Position numbers and translations under genes: made by a program. The notes beneath the pieces were generated by a model. The model did no database searches and was not told where the DNA came from. It saw only the letters and a program-made list of their open reading frames with translations. From Symbiodinium natans (taxonomy: Eukaryota; Sar; Dinophyceae; Suessiales; Symbiodiniaceae): 64,000 bases of DNA. The first letter of the stretch is position 1. Each line of letters begins with the position of its first letter. The stretch spans positions 186,001 to 250,000 of the forward strand of contig CAJNDS010002288.1 of assembly GCA_905221605.1 (NCBI GenBank), given 5' to 3'. This document shows positions 55,243-64,000 of the stretch, piece by piece.

Positions 55243-56204
55243 TTCTAGGACCTGCTCTGAGTTTTCGGGCCTTGTTTGCACTCATGGCTTCCGAGGGATG
55301 TATGGGCAACATGCTCTGGGTGACTTTGGACATATTCCTGCAAATCTGCAACACCCTCATGCTCAGCGGTATGGTCGGGCCAAAGCAGTGGAACCGGCCC
55401 ATGGACGCCTTTCGCCAGCTCGCGGACCTGTCTGGCTTCGGGTTCGCATCTAAAAGAATCGCTTTTCCGGGCTGCATCAACGAGAAGGCCACCAAGTGCG
55501 TGGTGTCTTTCCCGGGCAAATACAGTGAGCTATGGGACGAGGCCGTGTCTACCGTGAAGGCCCAAGATGTGAATGCAGTGAATGCAGGGGCGGAGGCTTG
55601 GTCTTTGGCCTGCGTCTTCTTGACGGATGCCGCCTCAGGGCTAGGACGACATGCCGAGAATCCACACACGCCAGGAAAGTGTTGGTGCCATAGCATCTAC
55701 GGTCAGATTCCGCCCGAAGCCTACCTGAACATAGTAGAGGTGAGACCAGATGAGATTGACACCCCAGCCTGTCGGCAAATGCTCGCTTTCAAGCGGAGCG
55801 ATTCTGATGCCATGGGCCAACTCTTCGTCATCAAGAGTGACCAGTCCGACATGGAGTGGCAACAGCAACTTGCAGAGGCCATGCAGAAGGCGCAGCAGCT
55901 TTGCATTGAGAAAGATGGACGAGCTCCGTGGGGCTGTCAGTGGTTTGAGGAGTGGAACAGGAACGTGGACCTAGCGGCGAAGCTGGAGCAGGAACTTCAC
56001 GTCTTCTATTTCGAAGACCGCATCGGCCAAGGAAAGCTGCCCTGGGAGCAGCTCTGCGATGAGGAAGCCAAGGAGACGGCTCGGCAGAACAGCGGTCTGG
56101 GCGCCTCCCAGACTGCAGAGGTGGCGTACCTCGAAAAGATCGGCCTCCGTTTTGTGGAGCACGACATCCGAGAATTCAAGGCCTTCATGGCTAAAGAGGC
56201 ATAA
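55239..56204 (+). CDS. Multi-pass membrane protein, C-terminal part, function unknown
   Basis: 321 codons from a non-ATG position, ending TAA at 56202-56204. It continues the membrane region (ILGPALSFRALFALMASEG and NMLWVTLDIFLQICNTLML), then a soluble domain of about 250 residues with CVVSFPGKYSELWDEAVST, GKCWCHSIYGQIPPEAYLNI, and a charged helical end (YLEKIGLRFVEHDIREF). This length and composition make it the most convincing ordinary host gene in the window. No catalytic motif or known domain recognised; overlapping minus-strand frames are shadows. Confidence 0.72.
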   Translation: MILGPALSFRALFALMASEGCMGNMLWVTLDIFLQICNTLMLSGMVGPKQWNRPMDAFRQLADLSGFGFASKRIAFPGCINEKATKCVVSFPGKYSELWDEAVSTVKAQDVNAVNAGAEAWSLACVFLTDAASGLGRHAENPHTPGKCWCHSIYGQIPPEAYLNIVEVRPDEIDTPACRQMLAFKRSDSDAMGQLFVIKSDQSDMEWQQQLAEAMQKAQQLCIEKDGRAPWGCQWFEEWNRNVDLAAKLEQELHVFYFEDRIGQGKLPWEQLCDEEAKETARQNSGLGASQTAEVAYLEKIGLRFVEHDIREFKAFMAKEA

Positions 56205-56929
56205 ATGAATCACGACCTAGACCTCGCCGCTTATGAAAAGGGTCGTCAGGTTGTTTCTGCGCGGGGCGGCCTTCTCAACTACTAGGCAATAGTCCACCAG
56301 CCTCCTTCGGTAGACTGTAGTAGAGGGTAGACTGTAGTATAGTACAGCACAGTTATCAAAGCCAAATCAGACTAGTAGGGTCTGGGGTACTTGTACTTTC
56401 GTGACATTCGAACATCTTGCCCTGTTGCGTTTGTAGCCGGTCCCCTAAACTGCAACGTTGAAGTTGAAGTTGGAATCTTGTTCTGCAAGGTAGGCTCAGG
56501 GAGCTCTTATGAGAGTAGACTTTTGCTTGCGAACTCTTGCTGAGAACTGCGCAGTACTACCTAATCGGGAAATCGCCTGTCGTGGACTGCAGAGCAAACT
56601 TGTACACCTCATCAAGGTATGCGGTTATGGCAGGGTATGCCATGAGAAGCAGTGTTTGGAATACTGCAGACGATATACTATAGTTGTGAAAGAGCAGCAA
56701 GCCAGCATTTCCGAGGGTGTTCCGTTCCAGCTGAGGCCAAGAAGTACCCTTAACTCAGGAGCAGACCTTATTTTTCAGAGTGAATTCTGGATCCCTGAGA
56801 AGCTTTAAGAGGAAACCTGCCCTTCGAAAGCTGCGCCAGCAATCCAGCAAAGAGCCCGGCTTCAACACATACATAAGAAGCAAAAGAGAAGGAGTAAGTG
56901 AACAGAAAAGTCCGGAAACATAAACTACA
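56205..56929. other. Downstream region, no supported gene
   Basis: Repeat-poor. A 99-codon + frame at 56509-56808 (MRVDFCLRTLAENCAVL...) has no domain and is not called. A short tandem GTAGACTGTAGTA occurs near 56308-56340. Confidence 0.4.
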
Positions 56930-57050
56930 TCAGCGTATATATACATATGTGTGTTTACATATATATATATAGACATACCCATATACTGAATGCTTATATA
57001 CACATACATACATATACATATATATATATATAGATATATACATATTCCAA
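56930..57050. repeat. (TA)n/(ATAC)n microsatellite region
   Basis: Two AT-rich runs separated by about 40 bases. Confidence 0.85.
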
Positions 57051-57314
57051 CACACTTATTCTTACGACAGTTTAGATTTCATGTTCGCTTTGTGTTGTTG
57101 TGTATTTATAGTTTTATATTGGTACATCTTCCCCCCCCCCCCACCCCCCCGGCTCCCCAATTGTGTTTTTTTGTTGGGCTACCAAATGTTCTTCTTCTCC
57201 TTTACCAAAGAAAGGAGCCAGAGCTCCCGCTCGCATAATTCTGTGCAAGGCCCAAGCGCTTTCTTTGTGGTTGGGGCCCGAGCTCCAAACCCTACGACCC
57301 CTAGATCCGCGAAA

Positions 57315-57640
57315 TATGGTCCCTAACGTCCTTTAAAGGGTTCCGATTTGATGTATGGGCGCCTAATTTGTATAAGGTTTTTAAGGGGGTGTATAAGGGG
57401 TACCCTTCGTCAGCAAAAGACTTCGACAACAAGTGTTCTTGTTGATCCAAGCTTGAGCTGAGGCACAAAGCCCTGCCGAGCCTCGTCATCTCACGGGCGT
57501 CCCGAGGAGATGGGTATATGCACCTGCCTTAGAGCTTGGGATGTTCCCCCCTATACTAAAAGACAGCAAAACATTTTTTTGTAAGGGTATTAATGAGGAT
57601 GATTACCTGTGGTTTTTGCTGGAGTTCTTAAGCAAAAAGT
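57315..57640. repeat. Fold-back mosaic: D, then A, then E fragments
   Basis: A family D copy lacking its right end (57315-57410, ATGGTCCCTAACGTCCTTTA...), then the left terminus of family A (57537-57560, TTGGGATGTTCCCCCCTATA) cut by a family E right half (to GGAGTTCTTAAGCA at 57634). Suggests successive insertions. Confidence 0.65.
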
Positions 57641-57852
57641 AGCCATCGTTTCTGCAGATCTCCACACCCAAGTCCTCGGCCTCAATCCATGCACCCCTGA
57701 ACCCTAAACCCTTAACCCTTAACCCTTAACCCTGAACCCTTAAACCTAAACCCTGCCGTGAAGGCTGAGCCTCCTGGTTTTAGGACTTCAGTAGGGCGTG
57801 GGATTGAAAGTCGCAGGCCGGCAGCCAAACTTCGGACGACAAGACTTAGGGT

Positions 57853-58051
57853 TTGGATCTTCCCCCTTACACTAGCAGTCCTTAGTGAGGATTATAGTAC
57901 CCCCTACTATAATCTTTATTAAGGACTGTTAGTATGAGGGGGAACATCCCAATCCATGGGTACTTACAAGTAGGGTTAGAAGTAGGGTAATCATGGTCAT
58001 AGCCTTGTTTAGGGCACTTCTAACCCTGCTTAAAAGTACCCGCGAACCCAA
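57853..58051. repeat. Fold-back elements A and C, adjacent
   Basis: Family A (57853-57952, TTGGATCTTCCCCCTTACAC...ATGAGGGGGAACATCCCAA), followed directly by family C (57953-58051, CATGGGTACTTACAAGTAGG...CTTAAAAGTACCCGCGAACC). Confidence 0.85.
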
Positions 58052-58099
58052 GTGACCAGAACTTCGCAACGACCGTGCTGCAACGTCTTGACCAGAAAA

Positions 58100-58575
58100 G
58101 ACAGACAGCACAAGCACAGGCGCAGCACAAGAGAGACAACAACAAAGTGTGGGACATCGTATCTGGGCAACTATATCTCTCCATCGCTAATTACACCCCA
58201 AACCCCAATTAAACCCTACACCCTCAACCCTAAACCCTCAACCTTAAACCCTCAACCCCTGACCCGAATTAAACCCCAGACCCCAAAAACCCTTAACCCA
58301 AGCTCACCTCTCCCAGGCCGACCTCCAACGCCTCACGGCCCTCTGCGGTGGACCTTTCCGTCGCAGAGGCTGCCAGCGGGAGTTCCGACGCCCCGGGGCT
58401 TCGGGAGCCAAGGGCCCTTTCCATGACCTATATCAGGGGTCCCCTCTTAAGGGCCCATAGCAAGGGGACCATGCAACTACCCTAAGAATGCAGCCCTTGA
58501 TGAAGGCATACATGCTTTGTTTCATAAGACACAAGAAGGGTTTAGAGGTTTAGGGTTTAGGGTTTGGGGGGCCCT
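58100..58575. other. CCCTAAA/CCCTCAA units and partial family D fold-back
   Basis: CCCTCAA-type units at 58205-58260, a GC-rich open island at 58300-58420 (Ser/Ala/Pro-rich, not called), and a right half of family D at 58428-58486 (CTTAAGGGCCCATAGCAAGG...). Confidence 0.45.
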
Positions 58576-58688
58576 GGAGGTTCATGTGTACTTAAAAGTA
58601 GTGTGAGAAGTTGGATAACTATGGTTGTTGTTTCCTCATTTTCGACCCCTTATAAGACTGCTTATAAGTACCCGTGAACCTTCAAAGT
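58576..58688. repeat. Fold-back element, family C
   Basis: GGAGGTTCATGTGTACTTAA...GGATAACTATGGTTGTTGTT...GCTTATAAGTACCCGTGAAC. Confidence 0.8.
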
Positions 58689-58915
58689 GTGACTCATTTC
58701 ATGAGAGGGGCCATGCTGTAGGTATATCAGGGGTGCACCGTATACCTGCTTTCACAATAAGGGTCCCTGTTTGGTTGAAGGTCTTTTGTCCTCAATTAAG
58801 GGGGGAATGGGCTCCCTGGGGGCCACGTTCCAAAGTGACCCGCAATCCGGGATACTGTAGGCTTCCATTGGCCTAAACCGCAACACAGGATTGTTCCTCG
58901 TTCGCAGGTGTAGGT

Positions 58916-58916
<1 letters not shown>

Positions 58917-58950
<34 letters not shown>

Positions 58951-58980
58951 CGCGCGCGCGTGTGTGTCTGTGTGTGTTTG
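58917..58980. repeat. (TG)n with CG core
   Basis: Alternating purine-pyrimidine tract (TG)14, then GCGCGCGCG, then (TG)n. Potential Z-DNA former. Confidence 0.92.
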
Positions 58981-59158
58981 TTCGTTCTTCTAGGGGGCTC
59001 AGAAGAAGGCGATTCTTTACTCGTTCTTGATGCGGTTCTGTCGGATGGCACTTTGTGTTTGGCGGTGTCTCTAAAGCATTATAGCCTTACGCCTTAAACT
59101 GCTAAACCCCTAAACCCCAAAACCCCAAAACCTAAACCCTGAACCCGAAAACCTGCAG

Positions 59159-59266
59159 GTTGTGGGAGTCAATTCGCAGGCTGATTTCCGCGTTGTCCAT
59201 CGCCAGGCTGTGAAGCGATCCATGTGGATCCGTGGCGGCCCCTCGGAGATAGCACAGAGTTTATAG
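59159..59266 (+). CDS. Terminal exon, function unknown
   Basis: Acceptor AACCTGCAG, 36 codons including TAG: VVGVNSQADFRVVHRQAVKR then SMWIRGGPSEIAQSL. Protein-like and clean; not assigned. Confidence 0.5.
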   Translation, partial: VVGVNSQADFRVVHRQAVKRSMWIRGGPSEIAQSL

Positions 59267-59411
59267 CGGGTTCGGGGTTCAAGGGGGGTGTGTAACCCAA
59301 GGTTCCCCAATACTCACCAAGCTTCCCTAATGTTTCCCTATAGGTACCTACCCCGCGTGAACCCCTCTCCCTTACGAACAAAGAGTTGACAGGGCTCTGG
59401 AGACTGGGAAA

Positions 59412-59480
59412 TTTAGGGTTGAGGGTTTGGGGTTTAGGGTTTATAGGGTTTAGGGATGAGGGTTGAGGGTTTAGGGTGTA
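59412..59480. repeat. TTTAGGG block
   Basis: Degenerate units including TTGAGGG and TTTGGGG. Confidence 0.8.
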
Positions 59481-59651
59481 TGGCGCTTTGTTGAAAGGCA
59501 AGGGCACGCCTACTTTGGGAGGTGCTCCCTGATTGAAATTGGTGCAAAGGGGCCCTGGGTTGGAAAGCCCCAAACCTCCTTGAACGGGTTTTGGGAGTGC
59601 CGAGAAGTCATTGAGCTTTACTCCCTACCCAACAAGTGTCAACCCTGAACC

Positions 59652-59912
59652 TTGGGATGTTGCCCCTTATACTTATACTAACAGTCCTTAGCAGGGATGA
59701 GAGTACTTGGGGTTTCATGGTACTTATTAACCAACTATAACTGAACTTATAACTGTACTTTATAGCCACATTAGGGCACTTAAGGGGCTTATAAGTGGGT
59801 TATGAGTGCAGCTATAAGTGGTTCATAAGTACCATGAACTTCCAAGTATGATTCTAGCACCCCCTGTTATGATCCGTATTAAGGACTGTTAGTATATGGG
59901 GCAACATCCCAA
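59652..59912. repeat. Family A fold-back with a nested family C fold-back
   Basis: Outer element: TTGGGATGTTGCCCCTTATA...ACAGTCCTTAGCAGGGATGA at left and ATCCGTATTAAGGACTGTTA...GCAACATCCCAA at right. Inner element 59705-59848: CTTGGGGTTTCATGGTACTT...GTACCATGAACTTCCAAG, flanked on both sides by TA. Confidence 0.88.
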
Positions 59913-60123
59913 CCCTAAACCCCTGAACCCCGCTTTGGTGGCGTCATGAAAAGGCCGAACCATTCGGGTTTAGAGTTTAGGGTTTAGGTTGCGTGGCAGC
60001 CTGCATTCAGCTTGTGTTTCGCTCTGGGCTTGAATAACATATTACAGGTTCCGTAACAGGACCTCAGTGGGGATGTTTTAGGGTTTAGGATTTAGGCTTT
60101 AGGGTTTAGGACTTAGGGTTTAG

Positions 60124-60191
60124 GGACCATGCATGTGACGGAATGCATATGGAAGAACGACCCCGCGTACTACCCGGATGCAATCCAGAAG
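60124..60191 (+). CDS. Exon candidate, function unknown
   Basis: Frame MHVTECIWKNDPAYYPDAIQ then K, donor GTGACA. Preceded by TTTAGGG units ending in TTTAG. The minus-strand frame here is a shadow. Confidence 0.42.
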
Positions 60192-60814
60192 GTGACATGT
60201 TCTTCCCTTTGCACGAAGTCGGTTTTCCGATGCTATACTTGGAAGAGCTCTGAACCCCCCCCCCCCCCCGCTGTCCCACGTTAACCGGCGAGTCCCCAAG
60301 AGCAGTCACAGGCTTCCTAGGGGCACTTTATATTTTCCCTTATTGGGCTTAAGACGATCATATTCAGGAACATTGTCAGAGGGTTTAAGAGCCATCATAT
60401 CTTATAGCAATGGCCTTGTTGTTTTGAAAAGCCTGGGCCCTAAACTTAGGGAATGCTTTCAGCAGTTCACAAAAGGAACACACTCCTGTAGTCGGCCCAG
60501 TCCGCCCAGAGACTCCAATACCCCTTAATTCAGGAACTTTGCATAAAGTACAAGAGGGTTCCTTTTATGGTTTAAGGAATACGTAATTCAGGATTTTGAG
60601 ACCCTCTAAGGGTGCCAGCCTATCCATGCCCAAGCCTGTGCTGTTCCTGAGGTCGAAGTGCGATGCCGGCACCGCAAGAGCAGACAAAAAACTCATGCAG
60701 CGTGCTCTGTCCTCTGGGCCTGAACGGTTTTGGGGTCTTTTTGGGCAGTGAAGCCCGCCCTAAACCCTAAGCCCTAAACCCAAAACCCCTAAACCCCACA
60801 CCCTAAACCCCAAG
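60192..60814. other. Unique sequence with C run
   Basis: C run at 60256-60269; decayed fold-back at about 60320-60600 (repeated words ATTCAGGAAC.TTG). CCCTAAA units at 60755-60805. No gene supported. Confidence 0.4.
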
Positions 60815-60917
60815 TGGAACTTGGGCAGCTTTCGGAGCTTTTTGTTCGCGTTGTCAGAAGGATGCACTTTTTCCGACGGCTGTTTAACACCGGGCAACTC
60901 CCCAAACCAGGCTCTGG
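60815..60917 (+). CDS. Exon, function unknown
   Basis: After CCCCAAG: frame ELGQLSELFVRVVRRMHFFR then RLFNTGQLPKPGSG, ending at a GTAAGG donor. Basic helical sequence; family not recognised. Confidence 0.45.
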
Positions 60918-60929
60918 GTAAGGGCTTGC

Positions 60930-61654
60930 TTGGGTTTAGGGATTTAGGATTTAGGGTTTAGGGTTTTGGTTGGGCCCCTCATGCTTGTGGGGGTTGGTGG
61001 GCTACAGGCTGGGGATCTGGGGACCAGGGGGCTTTGAGCCAAGCTGCATATTCAACTCTTCAATGACTCCTCACAACGGCCTGGTCGCTAAAATGCGGTT
61101 CTAGCCCTAAACCCTAAACCCTAGGCCCTAAGTCCTAAACCCTACACCCTAAACCCTAAACCCCTAGCCTGGTGCAAGTTTCTGCGCTGCTCGACTGGAG
61201 GTCACAGAATCACACGGTTCAACTCCAGACACACAGCGAGGAACTAGTTGAGGGCTTTGGATGAATAAACCCTACACCCCAAACCCTAACCCTAAACCCT
61301 AATCCCCCACACCCTAAACCTTAAACACTGGGGCTCACATCTTTCACCACTCCAAAACCTTATGCCTACCTGACCTCAACTCGATTCTTCTAAAAGGTAG
61401 GGTTGTACATACTCCAACAACGGTCATAACTAATCATGTCTCCCTAAGCCCGAACACCTAAACCTTAAACTGTAAACCCGAAGCTCTAAACTCCAAATTC
61501 CCCTAAACGCTAAACTTTAAACCCTAAACCCTAAACTGTAAACCCTAAACCCTATACCCTGAACCCTAAACCCTAGACCCTAAGCCCAACTTATAAGTAC
61601 TGAAGCAGGCTGCAGGGTTGACGGCGTGGGTTTAGCTAGACAGACTGCCCACAG
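60930..61654. other. Degenerate telomere-like sequence, weak exon at 61168
   Basis: CCCTAAA units at 61103-61165, 61265-61325 and 61440-61590. A possible micro-exon at 61168-61200 (PGASFCAARLE, donor GTCACA) is too short to assert. Confidence 0.4.
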
Positions 61655-61714
61655 GACGAGGACCTCCCGACCACCGTGTCACTGCCTTCATTGGCTTGGC
61701 TCATGGCTGAAGAG
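61655..61714 (+). CDS. Exon candidate, function unknown
   Basis: Acceptor CTGCCCACAG; DEDLPTTVSLPSLAWLMAEE, 60 bases. Right boundary before AGTCGC not a standard donor. Confidence 0.35.
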
Positions 61715-61752
61715 AGTCGCTTGACTAAGAATTTCTGGTTCTTAGTCTGCGA

Positions 61753-61911
61753 ATTGCTTAAGAGCCCCCCCCTCCCCTTCCCCAAAAAAAAACATTAAAA
61801 CACACATAGCAAAAAGTAAATCTTCCTTGTAAGGGCAATATAGGGATTGTTTTTTTTTACATCTTTTTTGGCGGTTCTTAAGCAAATAGTAATACTAGTA
61901 GTAGTAGTAGC

Positions 61912-61954
<43 letters not shown>

Positions 61955-61955
61955 A

Positions 61956-62018
<63 letters not shown>

Positions 62019-62172
62019 AGTAGTAGTAGTAGGAGTAGCAGTAGTAGTACTAGTAGTAGTAGGAGGGATTGGGGGAATTAGGTACCCTACACAATCCCTT
62101 CAGAAGGGTATATATATATATATATAGAGGGGTGTAGGGTACCTCATTCCCGCATCTCGCACTAAGAACCTG
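61753..62172. repeat. Family E fold-back, (GTA)n microsatellite, family B fold-back
   Basis: Family E 61753-61885 (TTGCTTAAGAGCCCC...GGCGGTTCTTAAGCAA), then (GTA)n of about 170 bases to 62063, then a family B copy whose left end merges with the microsatellite (GGAGGGATTGGGGGAATTAG...TCTCGCACTAAGAACCTG). Confidence 0.85.
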
Positions 62173-63147
62173 CAAGAAGAGAACCGTGTGGGTTGATCCA
62201 TGCCAGTACTTACTAGGGAATTAGGGGAGTGTCCCGTCCCTATAGTAACTAGGAGCTGGTAGCTAAGTACGCAGTTGGTAGTTCGTACATATTTTGGTTA
62301 TGCGGTAGGCCCTGAGCCCTGAAGCTCCAAGCCCTAGCTTACACAATAAGCCTTAACCCTAAATCCGAAACCCTAAGCCCTAAACCCTAAACCCTATAAA
62401 CCCTAACAACTCCCACACGTCCTGGAGCCCCGCAGCAGCACCAAAGCCCTATGAGAAATCTGGGCAACTTAACTGAACAAAAGTCGAGAAGTTTAACTAG
62501 CTACCTGCCCCCCTGCCCTGCTGCCCCCACCCCCACCCCCCCCCCCCCCCCGACCCCCGGCAAAAAAGAAAACACCGAAACCCAAATCCTAAACCCCAAA
62601 CCCCATATACAAAAAACCAACGCGCTCGACAAACGCAACCTGCCCTAGGCGCCTCAGATGAGACCCACTTCCGCTGCTGCGATAGGCACCTTGTCAGCTC
62701 GAGGTTGTCAGCATGAGGGTTTAGGGTTTAGGGTGTAAGATTTAGGGTTTAGGGTTTTAGGGTTTAGGCTTAGGGTTTTAGAGGTTCAGCGTTTATCGAT
62801 CCTAGGGTGGAGGATGTCCAGAAAGACCCATTTTCTTCTGTTTTAAGACACCCTACTAGGACTTTTGCCGTTTAAGGACGTAGGATTGGGGCGTGCTGTA
62901 GAGTATCGGTTTTCTGGGGCTTGCCTTCGATGGCAGTGTTCAGGGCTTAGGTTTCAGGGTTCAGGTTGTACCTACCCTAAACCCTAAACCCTAAACCCTA
63001 GTCGCTTGACCAGAATGAATGCTGAGTCCTTGCATCCCAGCCGAAACGCAGGATCTGATCCCCCAGACTCGACTTGAACCCCTTGACCTCTAGGGGAGAA
63101 AACCCCGCAACCCTCGACCCTCAATCCTCAACCTAAGCCCTCTAAAC
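62173..63147. other. Repeat blocks, no supported gene
   Basis: CCCTAAA units at 62345-62405, C run at 62536-62552, TTTAGGG units at 62717-62785, CCCTAAA at 62970-63000. Nothing coding that I trust. Confidence 0.45.
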
Positions 63148-63149
63148 CC

Positions 63150-63260
63150 CAATGCATTTCTGGGCCTCCACGACCTATGTCTGGCAGGAACCTCATTATC
63201 CTCCAGGTGAAGCGGCTGCTTCTGAACATGGAGAAGGAGACACCTCTTAGGGCTCAGGGT
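63150..63260 (+). CDS. Exon candidate, function unknown
   Basis: Two readings are possible: MHFWASTTYVWQEPHYPP with a GTGAAG donor at 63206, or NLIILQVKRLLLNMEKETP after TGGCAG. Both look protein-like; I cannot choose. Confidence 0.3.
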
Positions 63261-63679
63261 TTGCAGTGTGGGTTTAGGGTTCAGGGTTTGGGGGGACGGG
63301 GAGGTGCCGAAAAACCCCAGGCGTACGCTCCCTTTGCAGGGTTTCTGGGGGTTGCTTGCTTTAAACAAACCCGCAGATATCGGGTCGTCGAACCCTGCGC
63401 CCTGAACCCTGTACCTTGTGGAAAGGTTGAACATTGGACAAGCGTCAGAAAAGCCCAATAACTATGATGAGGCACAGGGGTCTTCAGCTGGTTCCAGGTA
63501 AGCCCGAGACAGCTCTGTGTGCTATTGGCCCTAAACCCTGATCCCAGGGCTTTGGGTCGTTCCTCAATCGCTGCACCGCTCTGGGGTGCAGGCCCAGAGA
63601 GTTCTTAGGGGCTCCTGAATCATCGTTCTGAATTTCTTGGCAGGCGCAGCACTTCACCACTAGGCAACGCCCCCTAAAC

Positions 63680-64000
63680 TCTAAACCCTAAGCCCTAAAC
63701 CCTAAACCCTAAACCCTGTAGAGTATCAGGTTTACGAATCCGCAACCCCACCCCAAAGCCTAAAGCCTAAACCCTAAACCCCCAAACCCAAACCCATGGT
63801 TCCAGGACATCTCGCCCCCCCAAGTTTAGGGTTTAGGGTTTAGGGTTTAGGGTTCAGGGTTTAGGGTTTAGGGTTCAGGGTTTAGGGTTTAGGGACTCTT
63901 CAGAAGCCAGCAGCCCGCCAGGAGAGGACGAAGATAGCTTCGGTCATGAGGAGATGAGGCACGCCAGGGGGTCTTACCAACCCTGAGGCTTCAAGTAGCC
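63680..64000. repeat. CCCTAAA then TTTAGGG arrays
   Basis: CCCTAAA units at 63672-63720 and 63760-63800, clean TTTAGGG/TTCAGGG array at 63828-63892. The last 100 bases contain a possible exon (SSPPGEDEDSFGHE) that is not called. Confidence 0.75.

Noticed and set aside
56509-56808. 99-codon plus-strand frame downstream of the membrane-protein gene
   Set aside because: No domain, no acceptor or partner frame; could be chance in a repeat-poor region.
61178-61260. tRNA-like B box (GGTTCAACTCC)
   Set aside because: The flanking bases do not form a T-arm stem and no matching A box or acceptor stem is present.
63610-63675. Minus-strand A-box-like TTGCCTAGTGG
   Set aside because: No B box or cloverleaf can be drawn downstream.

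Overview
The window looks like nuclear DNA of a dinoflagellate, most likely of the Symbiodiniaceae/Suessiales type. This is inferred from sequence character only: hundreds of scattered TTTAGGG/CCCTAAA units, very short protein-like islands between them that behave as exons (AG acceptors, GT/GC/GA donors), a pentatricopeptide (PPR) gene built from many tiny exons, and two large Ty1/copia-type retrotransposons of a dinoflagellate kind. There is no bacterial-style gene organisation, and no rRNA, tRNA or CRISPR that I can support.

Layout. 1-3.95 kb: telomere-like repeats with two PPR exons. 3.95-15.15 kb: Copia element 1 (+ strand), with identical 230-bp LTRs and a 5-bp target duplication, inserted in a CCCTAAA array inside the PPR gene. 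15.2-19.2 kb: further PPR exons. 19.2-24.9 kb: repeats, microsatellites and weak exon candidates. 24.9-30.9 kb: + strand exons, including two that look like an exostosin-type (GT47) glycosyltransferase, and a terminal exon with a stop at 30871-30873. 31-41 kb: many isolated exon candidates between repeat arrays and fold-back elements. 41.1-51.0 kb: Copia element 2 (- strand), 206-bp LTRs differing at one base, 5-bp target duplication. 51-54 kb: repeats and single exons. 54.9-56.2 kb: a membrane-protein gene without introns, broken by one frame change. 56.2-64 kb: repeats, fold-back elements and a few exons.

The two Copia elements are the most informative part. Both share primer-binding site (GGTKATGAGCCC, matching the anticodon loop of initiator tRNA-Met), polypurine tract (CAGGGGGAG) and domain order: N-terminal WSERA-motif region, gag, CCCH finger, CCHC knuckle, aspartic protease (two in element 2), a C5-cytosine-methyltransferase-like domain (PPC motif present in element 2, lost in element 1), integrase, a predicted 2-oxoglutarate/Fe(II) oxygenase domain (HRDxHNE...H...R), reverse transcriptase, RNase H, and a C-terminal membrane-spanning extension. 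A retroelement carrying both a DNA-methyltransferase-like and an Fe(II)-oxygenase-like domain is the best candidate here for an undescribed system. Both copies carry stops or frame changes although their LTRs are nearly identical.

The rest is dominated by (i) TTTAGGG-family arrays that commonly lie as CCCTAAA before an exon and TTTAGGG after it, sometimes with the intron starting directly at GTTTAGGG, and (ii) at least six families of 80-170-bp palindromic fold-back (MITE-like) elements, one with TA-flanked termini and one copy nested inside another family. Exon calls rest on eye-reading of splice signals and protein-like translation; most cannot be assigned to a family and their grouping into genes is unknown.
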